The notes under the pieces were generated by a model that was given only the letters and a program-made list of their open reading frames with translations, did not search any database and was not told the origin of the DNA. The translations under genes were made by a program, and so were the position numbers. A stretch of 64,000 nt of DNA, taken from the NCBI GenBank assembly GCA_023525975.1, contig CM042022.1, positions 25,717,001 to 25,781,000 of the forward strand, written 5' to 3'. Shown one piece after another: positions 22,399 through 31,989 of this stretch. The first letter of the stretch is position 1. Each line of letters starts with the position of its first letter. The stretch is from Smallanthus sonchifolius. Lineage: Eukaryota > Streptophyta > Magnoliopsida > Asterales > Asteraceae.

Positions 22399-22735
22399 GC
22401 GACGGAAATCCGTCGCAAATGTGAAAACTACGGATGAGATTGGTACCGTACCGGCACCGAACTTATGGAAAAGTGGGTACTGGTTTAGTATGGTACATGT
22501 ACTCGTTACAAAAATGTCTAGATGGTATCGGACCGGTACCGAATCTATCGGTACGGTACCGGTACCGAATCTATCGGTACGGTACCGGTACCGAATGCTG
22601 ATCCTGGCCTAATGAAAACTGGCCGGAGAAATTACCGACGGTATTCCGTCAGAAAACGGATTAACCACGTGCACTTTGCCGATGGAAACCCGTCGGTAAA
22701 TGGTATCCCCGACGGATTCGTCCTTCAGCGAAAGT
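22399..22735. repeat. CACTA-like subterminal repeats and a 26-bp tandem repeat
   Basis: The perfect 18-bp palindrome GCGACGGAAATCCGTCGC (22399-22416) and later strings CGACGGTATTCCGTC, ATGGAAACCCGTCGG and CCGACGGATTCGTC resemble the subterminal repeats of CACTA (En/Spm-type) DNA transposons. Between them, GGTACC-rich sequence forms a 26-bp tandem repeat (about 22533-22595). I see no clear CACTA termini, so this is a remnant at most. Confidence 0.5.
22666..22671. promoter_or_regulatory. G-box upstream of the metacaspase gene
   Basis: CACGTG about 350 bp before the start codon. This is the plant bZIP/bHLH binding core, but it lies within the possible transposon remnant, so its use here is uncertain. 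Confidence 0.35.
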
Positions 22736-22980
22736 CCAGCTTTCTAGTAATGAAATTCAGTTACACAAAATGAAATTGATGACACTAAAATCACCAACGT
22801 TGTTCAAATAAAATTTTAGCATTCTTTTTAACATTTTAAGAAGAATAAGTAGCAACTAATATGTTACTTTTGGTTATTCACTCTACCACTAGAATAAAGT
22901 CTCATTTTGTCATCAATCAAAGTAAGTTTGTGGCAGAAAGAATAAAGCAGGATTAAGTGGTTGTCACTTCAATTTCAGCC

Positions 22981-22988
22981 TATAAATG
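22981..22988 (+). promoter_or_regulatory. Candidate TATA box of the metacaspase gene
   Basis: TATAAATG, 42 bp before the ATG at 23023. It would give a very short leader; a transcript with a start further upstream cannot be excluded. Confidence 0.45.
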
Positions 22989-23022
22989 GGCAGAAAATCT
23001 ATTCAAAATCTATAACAGACAA

Positions 23023-25297
23023 ATGGAAACTCAAGGACGCTGTAAAGGGTGCATGAACTACCTGACAGTGCCACCTGGGCAACGTTGTCCAATCTGCCAT
23101 ACAGTTAACAATCTCCAGTATGCAAACGGACTGTCAAGCTACAATTACTATAATACTCCTTATGGACAACCATCAGCATATGCAGGTTATCATGCTCCAC
23201 AGGTGTATAGTTCTGGCTATTATAACCTTCAGCAACAGCCCACAGTGTATAGTGGTAGTTATTATAGCCCACAACCATCGTCGGCGCCTATAGTGTATGG
23301 TTCTGGCTATTGTAGCCTTCAGCAACAGCCCACAGAGTATAGTGGTAGTTATTATAACCCACAACCATCGTCAGCGCCTATAGTGTATGGTTCTGGCTAT
23401 TATAACCAGTACTACCAACAGGTACATCAGCAGAAGAGGGCGGTCTTATGTGGGGTGACTTACAAAGGCCACAGAAAGACACTGCCTGGCAGTATAAATA
23501 ATGTTAGGTTCATGCACCACTTATTGCTCAAACGCGGCTTCCCACATGCTTCCATCCATGTTCTTACAGGTTTTAACACTCTTTTTTCACACCGTCACTT
23601 TTTCTCACGCGCATAGTGACAGTGTATAATATTTATGCACAAAAGTGGTTCAAGAACAATGACAAACAGTAAGTTGTATAAAACAGTAATGTTTACTGCG
23701 TGGAACTTTAGTTAAAAAAGTTGCAGAATCCACCTATTTGTATTCGTTCTCAAACTAATGATATAAGTTAAACACAAGGACCGTGTAAGTTCTAATTATG
23801 GACCAAATCTAAAACCTGATTTTGAAAACTCGAGTCATAACCAAATATAGCTGGTTTGGGTTAAGTTCAACAATTTTGTTAATCTGAACCATATATTACA
23901 CACCCCTAGCTAAAAGATTTAGAACAATAAACCAGTAGGTTTAGACGGCTAAACTTCAAAAACTTGCACAAAGGGCAAATAAAAAAATACGGGTTGATCA
24001 AGGCTAAAACCTGACTAGCATGCCTTTTCTGCAGAAGATGAATCCGACCCGACCAGGATCCCAACAAGATATAACATGCTGGTGGCATTGAAGTGGCTTA
24101 CCGATGGTAGCCAATCAGGGGATTCTTTGGTGTTCTACTATGCAGGGCATGGGTCCCAGATGCCCGATCTCAACGGAGATGAAAAAGATGGGCGTGATGA
24201 AGCATTATGTCCTGTTGACTATAGTGTATCTGGGAGAATACTAGATGATGAAGTCAATGCCATCCTTGTAGCACCACTACCTCATGGAGTAAAACTTCAC
24301 AGTATCATGGACACTTGCTGTAGTGGAACTATTCTTGACCTCTCTTTTCTTTGCAGGGTTGATTGGTCAGTATTAGCAACACACATGCACTATGTTTCTA
24401 TTATTTTGATTAGAGGTGGCAAAATGGGCTTAACAAGTTTGGGTCAAAACGGATATTTTTAATACGAGTTGGGCCAAGTCGATGCTTTTTGTCCTTTTAT
24501 CTTTAGATATTTACAATACTTTTTCAATTAAACGATTTAGGAAGTTTTAAGCGTTTGATGAACAGTTAGGGTTGACCCATTTTTTTATATGCTTTCAAGT
24601 TTTAAACTTTTGGCCATTGGAGATAAAAACAACTCAAATCGACCCGTTTTTAGGCATGTTAAGTAGGAAGGCTGAAATTTAGGTTGGATGCAGGAGAGGA
24701 TACTATAACTGGGAAGATCAACATCCTTCACATGCTTACCAATATGGGGGTACTAGTGGCGGAAAAGCAATCTGTATTAGTGCTTGTGATGACCATCAAA
24801 AGTCAGCAGATACAACGGTCAACGAACTATTATTGTTCTACCTTATTGTAACAATGCAGTTTTCAAGTGCAAATGGCTATAGAGAGCTTCATTCAGCATA
24901 TTGTTTACATACATGCAGGCTTTCACAGGCAACGCGGTTGGTGCATTGACTTATAGCTTCATTCAAGCCGTGGAAAGTACAAGTAACTTGACATATGGAC
25001 ATTTACTTGACAGCATGCGCAAAAGAGTTCGTGAAGCTCAACAACAACAAGGCCTAAATGCTCCATTTGCATCTTCAGTGTCACAGGTTAATTTGATGTC
25101 TATAACAACTTTGATAGATTATTTGGATGAACATATATGATGTGGATCTCCATTCTCCGGGATCCTTCAATTATGATTCATATGGTCATTTTTTATAGCT
25201 TGTAGTATGTGCTAATATTGATGATTGATGATTGCAGGAGCCTCAACTATCTAGTTCCACAAGATTCGAGATTTACTCTGAGGTTTTTATCTTGTAG
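23023..25297 (+). CDS. Type I metacaspase with LSD1-type zinc finger, five exons
   Basis: Exons 23023-23569, 24035-24365, 24694-24817, 24919-25086 and 25238-25297, all with GT...AG introns and matching phases, give 409 residues. The start is the ATG before ETQGRCKGC; the same frame runs back to 22957 but without another ATG. Residues 7-25 form a C-x2-C...C-x2-C finger (CKGC...CPIC), as in the LSD1-like prodomain of type I metacaspases. A Tyr/Gln/Pro/Ser-rich repeat stretch follows. The p20-like domain has FYYAGHGSQ (catalytic His about 221) and MDTCCSGT (catalytic Cys about 277); the residue after it is Cys where most relatives have His. The p10-like part holds TSGGKAISISACDDHQ and ends EPQLSSSTRFEIYSE. 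Known members are Lys/Arg-specific cysteine proteases in the cytosol that act in stress and cell death. It looks intact. Splice sites are inferred by reading. Confidence 0.9.
23203..23415 (+). repeat. 90-bp in-frame tandem repeat in the metacaspase prodomain
   Basis: Units start at 23203, 23293 and (partial) 23383. Each encodes 30 residues of the type VYGSGYYNLQQQPT then YSGSYYNPQPSSAPI. The low-complexity Y/S/Q/P sequence is prion-like. Copies differ at only a few bases. Confidence 0.9.
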
Positions 25298-25853
25298 ACT
25301 TCATCTAACTGTCTATCTATCAAGTCGTGCATGTCATTTCTTGATTTACAAGTCTCGGTCATCGACTAAAAAGCCTTGATCTTGGGATAACATCATTTCA
25401 AGATTCAACAGAGGTTGATAATAAGATGAAGTAACTCTAGTTTCATTATGTAATCTTTCCATTCTATTGTGTACTTGATCTACCAAGAAGCTTTAAGGAA
25501 AGAAACATGTTTTTAACAAGGTTTGTGACATTACACATTTTCTTTATGGCAACATTTATTACATCACATACACAATTAATAACCATATCTTATTATATGC
25601 ACAATAAATTCAAAATCTTTAAAAAAATTTTTTGAAACAGTGGACATATATTAAAACATAGCCTAGCAAGACACTAGACTAAAACAGAATTACAAAAATA
25701 ATAGAGGGTTACTGAGCCACTCTATCCAATTCAAAATCTTTAATACATACAATATTTTATGCAATTTCTAGAGTCGAAGATATTTCCATCATTCTACAAC
25801 TCAAATCGCGGTCTGTGTCCCTTTCATGCAAGAACTTGTGCATCTTCTTGTTT
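25298..25853. other. Intergenic spacer between convergent genes
   Basis: It holds the 3' UTRs of the metacaspase (+) and of the gene on the minus strand. AATAAA at 25603-25608 could serve as a + strand poly(A) signal. I see no ORF or RNA gene. Confidence 0.6.
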
Positions 25854-27902
25854 TTACTTGCACTTACCGTCAAGAATCAAGAGCTTGCGCGAAGTGGTGC
25901 ACCAACGATCGTAGTAAAGATGAAGGTTGGGCCAATCCGAGGACGGGCAATGAGTGAAGTGGTGAAGCCATAAAGACAACACCTTTTCTTGCTCTTCTTC
26001 GTGTTTTAAAGACCCTATGAGCTCTCCTAACACATTTTCTAGCTCGGTTTTCTCATTAAAACTTAGTATAGGCGCGTCTACACCAATGCTTGATCTACAC
26101 AAAAATGGTAACCATGACATCAACATTTTCATTTTGATTTTCCTTAGTTCCTCCATGGTGCCCTCTTCATTGTCTTCACCTCCCATATTTGCTGCTTGCT
26201 TGAACAAGAACACTGTGTGGGATTTAGTATTGTAATAAGGAACATTCGAGTTTATGGTAGTTTAGTTATGTTTCAGTTGACTTTATTTTAGGGCTTCGTT
26301 GCCTATCTTTTTGGTTATCTATTTGTTCGGTTCTGTTAATTCGTTTTATAAATGTGTAACTGAAACCAAACAATATAGTCCATTATCAAAAGTATTAAAA
26401 ACTTATCATGGATTTTAAAACCGTTAATATCATAAAAAACCAACATCTTTCTCATTTTTCATCAAAAAGTCTCCCAACATAATTTTGGCATCTAAAAGTC
26501 CCGCCGCACATGTAAAAAAAACACTAAAAAGTCACTCAACCCAATTTTGCTATATTAAAGCTGATATACATGTTTATAATGCATTTACTTGTGAAGAAAA
26601 TATTTAAAATAATATCTCGCTACCCATTAAATTCGTCAAAATATGATTGTATAATTTTTTTTTTTAGTTTGACTATCATTTATCAAGTTTTTACAAATTT
26701 AAGAGGTGACATTATTTTAAATGTTTTTTTCACAACTACATGCATTGTATAAAAATGTAAAGACTTTAATATAACAAATTATGTTGAGAGACTTTTTCGT
26801 TGTATTTGTATATGTGTACAGATTTTTATACGCCAAAAATTTGTTGAGGGATTTATTCATTAAAATATAAAAAAAAAACATTTAAGTCTTTTTATGATAT
26901 TAACCTCTTTTTAGTTTAATTATCCGGTTAAAGTTGGATTAAACATTTAAACGGTTTTTTACGCGCCATCAGGTTTCTGATCTAATGGTCAGCGGGTTTT
27001 CCTGTAAAGAGTTTCTACTGTAGAAGTCATGGGTTCGAATTTTGCTAGTACCCTACACAGAACTAGGACTTAGGCGTTTCAAAAAAAAAAAAGTTTTTTT
27101 ACACCGACCAACATTGACAAAAGTCATAGGAGAGAGAATCAATACCGGATAGTTTAACTAACGATCCTTGTAGCCGCTGCGGAGCTGAGAGAGACAAAGA
27201 AGCCAGCTTAGAAGCCGAAGCCCATTGACGAACAGCTTTGTCAGCGCTCCCACAAGCCGCCAGCTTCTGTGCAAGCCAAAGCAGCTCCGCCGCCAGCTTC
27301 TCAGCCGAACCCCCGAACCGGGTTTTCCGTTCCATAAACCGGCTCCACACCAGCTTCAAATAACGACCACTACTCTTCTTTACCACATCCACACCGGAAT
27401 TCTCCCTATCCTCATCACCCGCCGCCGCCGCCGCCGCCACTTCCAGCTGTCCAAGCGCCCGTGAAAACGCGCCGGATAGAACCGTGGCGTTCACTCGCCG
27501 TAACGGCTCGTACCCCACCTCCAGATTTTCATCCATCACTTTCTCGGCGTACGACCGAACAACCTCGTACTTTCTAGAACTTACCGGTATCTCATTGACT
27601 ATAGCCAGCAACTGATAAAGAGCACGCGCGATGCACGTATCACCCTTCAATCCACCACCGGAATCGTAATCAGAATCCGATTCCAAACTGGAATTGGAAT
27701 CAAAAGTAGAAGGGATGAAGGAGATGATGATGTTGAGGAAGAACAAGAAGGCTTTGACGAAGACATAACGAATGATCTTGAATGGTTTGACTTTGTTGGT
27801 CAAAATTAAGAGGGATTTATCGGTGAAGATGAATAAGGGTATGATGAAGTTGCGAATTATGAATGGAGCTAGAGGTGTGGATGCCGGTGGAGATTTGGTC
27901 AT
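25854..27902 (-). CDS. Conserved plant protein of unknown function, two exons
   Basis: Exon 1 is 27902-27146 and exon 2 is 26212-25854; the 933-bp intron has GT (27145-27144) and AG (26214-26213). Phase 1 on both sides gives KLS-V-FLFKQAANMG across the join and 371 residues in total. The start is an ATG with no better upstream choice. The N-terminal 60 residues hold hydrophobic stretches (NFIIPLFIF, YVFVKAFLFFLNIIISFI) that suggest membrane association. The middle contains IPVSSRKYEVVRSYAEKV and an Ala tract after an EVAAAAAAG stretch. The C-terminal exon has MLMSWLPFLCR and LSLWLHHFTHCPSSDWPNL, followed by RWCTTSRKLL. From memory this layout matches a conserved plant family without a known role; I give no function. 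No damage is seen. Confidence 0.85.
26963..27092 (+). mobile_element. tRNA-derived SINE in the intron of the minus-strand gene
   Basis: A tRNA-like head has TGATCTAATGGTCAG as A-box region (about 26978) and GGGTTCGAATTT as B box (27031-27042). A short tail ends in a 12-base poly(A) (27081-27092). The flanks share about 8 bp (TTTTTTAC at about 26955-26962 and after the A-run), fitting a target duplication. It is antisense to the host gene. Confidence 0.75.
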
Positions 27903-28481
27903 TTTGTGGAATTATAATTTTGAGATTGGTCGGAGATGAAGGTAATATTATATTACGTGAAAAACGTTCGGTTCTTGATTGGGGAGAGAAGAAATAGTGA
28001 CCATATATCGTCAAAATATCCTTCAAGATGTTCCAACATTTTATCTGTTTTTTTTTTCAAAAAATATGAACTTGTCAATCATTTTACTTAGAAAAAAAAT
28101 CTATTGTAACATCACATGAATGAATAAAATAGAGTAAATTATATTTTTTTTCCGTAAATTATAAAATGCGTCTTTTAAAATTTTGACTTTCACTCACTAT
28201 TTTTTATTTGAAAAGTTTCATCATTTCTTGTCATTTTAACTAACTGGGGTTAAATATTTCTATTAAATAAATGACATTATTATCTTTTTAGTCATAAAGA
28301 ACTATTCTTGTAAATGCTAAAGTTTTTTTTTTTTTCTTTTCTTTCTTTTTCTTTTATTCTTTTTATCATTTTTATTTTATAGATTTTGTTTAAAATTTTA
28401 TTAATTAATTAACCAACTTATTTATTTTATAAAGATATATATATATATATAACTTTTTTATTTAATTTATTTATTTTCCGT
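27903..28481. other. Upstream region of the minus-strand gene
   Basis: AT-rich. It contains a T/C-rich tract (about 28320-28370) and a short (AT)n run (28435-28450) just before the SIRE-like LTR. I see no gene. The promoter of the minus-strand gene must lie here, but no strong TATA box stands out. Confidence 0.6.
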
Positions 28482-28964
28482 TGATGCATATTTTGGATGA
28501 CAAAAGCTTGAAGAATGTATAGAGTCTTTGTTAGTTTGTCTTTGTAATTTTGTGTTTTAATGTGTAAGCAAATCTGCTAGGTTCGCTTGATAATGTTCAA
28601 GCGAAACTAGTAGTTAAGCGAAACTAGTAGTTAAGCGAAACTAGTTAGTTTTGTTTAAACTTGTTCAAGCGAAATTAGTTAGTTTAAGCGAAAGTAACAG
28701 GAATTTATGTTTTGTTTTATGTTTCGCTGTATATAGTTTTAGGTACTATTATTTTGTAACTTCTGGAACTTAGAACTTGTACTTACTCATATTGAAGTTA
28801 AATCTGGAACATTTGTATTTACTGTTTGTGTTTGCACGATTCTAGATTTGTTGTTGATTCATATTGCGTATTACACACGAGCTTCACACACGCAGATTCC
28901 GCATGTCGTGTTTGAGGTTATACGATTCATATTCTGAGAACCGTTAGACTCGTACGGACCTACA
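28482..28964 (+). repeat. 5' LTR of C1 (483 bp)
   Basis: Starts TGATGCATATTTTGG and ends GGACCTACA, two bases before the primer site. It contains repeats of AAGCGAAACTAGTAGTT (28597-28645). Confidence 0.8.
28585..28695 (+). repeat. AAGCGAAA-TAG motif array in the C1 LTR
   Basis: At least five copies of AAGCGAAA(C/A)TAG-like motif plus one inverted TTCGCTTGA occur within about 110 bp. The motif returns in the leader at about 29305-29435 on both strands. Confidence 0.85.
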
Positions 28965-28966
28965 AG

Positions 28967-28978
28967 TGGTATCAGAGC
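28967..28978 (+). other. Primer binding site of C1, tRNA-iMet type
   Basis: TGGTATCAGAGC, two bases after the LTR end. Confidence 0.9.
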
Positions 28979-29304
28979 TTATGCTCTTGATTTGAGATGG
29001 ATTTGACTCGTATTCGTGTGAGATTCATCTAGAAGTTGTGTTCTACATCATATTCATGGAATTTTCTACTATTCTAGAGTTCTAAAGGCCGTTTTTGTCC
29101 AAGATTGAAGTGATTTTGACAATTTGATCTGACAAAAGTTCTTGCTTTGTGTTTCTAGTCATTCCTTCTGGTGCAATTCATCAATTTCTATCTAATTTGG
29201 TAGATTTGATGATGTTTGGTTCGACTTAGAGGTTATGGACTTGAAGATTTTCCCTCCAAATTCTTTAAATACAGAAAAACTAAACTACAGTCTGTTTCTA
29301 CAGT

Positions 29305-29435
29305 TTAAGCGAAATTAGCCTCCAAGCGAAACTGGTACTTTCGCTTGAATTGTCCAAGTGAAACTAATACTTTTGCTTGTTCTTTGTCAAGCAAAACTAG
29401 TTACTGTTCACAGTTTCGCTCCTCCATTATCAAGC
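29305..29435 (+). repeat. Second AAGCGAAA motif cluster, in the C1 leader
   Basis: About seven copies or variants (AAGCGAAATTAG, AAGCGAAACTGG, TTTCGCTTGAA, AAGTGAAACTAA, AAGCAAAACTAG) lie directly before gag. The same motif fills the LTR. Confidence 0.75.
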
Positions 29436-29482
29436 AAAATTAGCTCTTTCTCAAATTCAGAATTTTTCCTAACTTTCACACC

Positions 29483-31532
29483 ATGGCAAATTCATCAAAC
29501 ATTTCCACAATGTTAAACTATGACAATGAGATTGGCACTCCAAACAAGCCACCGAGGCTTATGTCACTCTCTAACTATTCAAACTGGAAAGATAGATTTG
29601 AGGCATTCGTGTCGTATGCTAATACAAGCTTGTGGATTCCCATAAGTGAAGGATACACTCATCCCATTTATACTTTTATGCGAAGAACTGACACTCCGAA
29701 GCGAATCACTCAGTTGAATGAAGAAGAAAGAACGACTTATGATCGGGAGAAGAAAGCTTTTGCAGCACTTTCAATGTCATTTTCTAGGGAGATCTTTCAT
29801 AGCTTCAAGAAATTTAAGACTTCAAGGGATTTATGGGAAGCTATGCAAAAGAGGTGTGAAGGAAATTTTGATTTGAAGAAAAGCAGGAAGAATTTGCTCA
29901 CAAAACAATTCGTTGTGTACAAGTATATGGAAAATGAGACTGTGGATGAGATCATCATAAGATACTATCACTTGCTTAGTGAACTTGTGATATATGAGGT
30001 GTCTTATTCCAATGAAGAAGTAAATGAGAAGTTTTTGGATGCTTTACCACCTCAATTTGAGATGTATACAATTCTGATTAAAGAGAATAATTTTTTTGGA
30101 GAAATGAGTCTTGAGGATGTTATTGGGAAGATTCAATCCTATGATATGAATAAGAAGAAGAAAGCAACAAGTTTTCAACAGGTTCAAGATCCTGGAATGT
30201 ACTTTGCAAATTATTCAGTTCAAAACCCGGAGCTGGAGTTGCTTTGTTTTCTGGTGCTACGGGTACTTCCCAAGAGAACAATCAGACTAGCATGGGTTGT
30301 TCAAACTGTTAGAATTGTTCTGGAGGATCAACTACTTCAAAGAATGCATCTCCATGCACAAAGTTTCAAAACTTAAAAGTATCAGATGATCACTTTGCTT
30401 TCTTATCTTCAATCATAAATTCCTATGAAAACTTCATCACTAGAAAGATCACTCAACAAGATTTGTTTGAGGAAGATTATGACCAGATAGATCCAGATGA
30501 TTTGGAGGATATGGATATTCAGTGAAATTTTGCAATGCTAACAAGGAGAACAAAGAAGTTTCTTAGCAGAACTGGATGAAAGCAGATTGGTGGCAATAGC
30601 AAAACAAGGATTGGTTTTGATAAATCCAAGGTCAAATGCTATAACTGTCAAAACTTTGGTCATTTTGCAAGAGAATGTGAGAAACCAAAGAATCCAGCAT
30701 CAAGGTTTACCAAAACAAGTCAACTAAAGCAGAACAACAGAAATCAAAATCAAAATAAAAATGCCAGATCTACATCAACTGTCTTTGTATCTCAGAAGGA
30801 TGAAGTATTTGACTGGAGCATTCATTTGAAAGAAGCGGTAGTTGATCAAGCATTCATGGCTAAGATTTCTAAAGAGAAGGAAAGTGACAAGAAAGGATCT
30901 GAACAAGCCTTTATGGCTGATTTCTCTACAAAACAGAGCGAGGTAGATTCTGATTCTTTTAGTAATTGTTGTTCTAAATGCAATGAATTTATAGGAAAAG
31001 TTGATAGATTACAGGAGAAAAATATCAATTTTGTGTGTGATATTGACAAACTCCAACAGGCAATCAGAAAATTGAAAGAAAATGAAAAAGTTTTAAAAGA
31101 AAGAATTGAAGCTTTAAAGAAATATATAATAGCTTTCACAATTAAAATAAATGAACAAAAGATGCATATTGATGTTGCCTATGAGAAGTTTGACAAGTGT
31201 AAAGAGTTAGCTAAATCCCAAAGTGACGTTATTCAACTTTAAAGAAAACTAGAGAATTTCAAAAGTTCTACTTTTGTTTTGGATCATATCATCAATTCTC
31301 AAATTCCAGAAAATACCACTACGGGATTAGGTTTTCACTCAATATCACCTCCTTTTAATGCCAATTATACTTCAATGCCTGATGAAGATGGTATTACAAA
31401 TTATGTTTCAAAAACACATCTGAATAAGGATTTTGTATCTGATGAGGAGAATGTGATAAAGGGTATTGATTTGGTGATTGCTGAGGATGTTGATATTTCT
31501 GAGGAGTTATATGTGGTTAAAAATGACAATAT
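29483..31532 (+). pseudogene. gag of C1, 5' part
   Basis: Opens MANSSNISTMLNYDNE; PRLMSLSNYSNWKDRFEAF and DLWEAMQKRCEGN match the Copia gag (UBN2-type) domain. The frame is open for 297 codons, then shifts. A zinc knuckle CYNCQNFGHFAREC lies at 30637-30678. A coiled-coil segment rich in Leu/Lys/Glu is at about 30960-31240 and ends in a stop at 31240. The frame then runs to the C2 insertion at 31532. Gag continues at 59450. Confidence 0.88.
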
Positions 31533-31936
31533 TGTTGTACCCTCTAATCTGCAGGAATCAAGCCAACGAATCACCAGCAACATCCTAGAAAGGCGGAATA
31601 CAATCCAAGAGATAACGAGACTAAATCCACGAATCAAACACCGAAATCCAAATAACACTCCGTAAGAACTAGATGAATCACGAAACGATATCTTCTATTA
31701 ATCCAAACACTGAATACAATGTGCTAACTGTGTGTAGAACCACCATAATCAGACTAATCACACTAATGCTTCAATCTAAGACAAATAGCAAAAGATTACA
31801 AGTTCTTAATTAAAATTCAAACAAAAGACTATATATAGTATAAAGATTTCGTCCGAAAATTTTCTCATCCGAAAACTTTAGACTTGTACAATTTTAGCTT
31901 TCAAACTTGAATTCGATTGACTACTAGGTTCCAAAA
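31533..31936 (-). repeat. 3' LTR of C2 (404 bp)
   Basis: Same length as the LTR at 59046-59449. The minus-strand start reads TTTTGGAACC where the partner has TGTTGGAACC, so the terminal TG is mutated. Contains TTTCGTCCGAAAA, the motif that also fills the leader. Confidence 0.92.
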
Positions 31937-31951
31937 ATCTCCCCCTAGTCC
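31937..31951 (-). other. Polypurine tract of C2
   Basis: Minus strand GGACTAGGGGGAGAT directly before the 3' LTR. Confidence 0.7.
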
Positions 31952-31989
31952 ATTGAATACCAAGTATTCAGTCTTTGTCTGCATCTGGC

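Noticed and set aside
22421..22773. Frames with repeated GTVPVPN / RYRYGTGTE segments
   Set aside because: Made by the 26-bp GGTACC tandem repeat; not a protein gene.
22957..23022. Upstream extension of the metacaspase by 22 codons
   Set aside because: The first codon is GTG and a TATA-like box lies inside it; the ATG at 23023 directly precedes the conserved zinc finger.
24358..24693. Alternative splice of metacaspase exon 2/3 at 24357 and 24683
   Set aside because: It keeps frame but adds a residue to a block of fixed length and uses poorer sites than 24365/24694.
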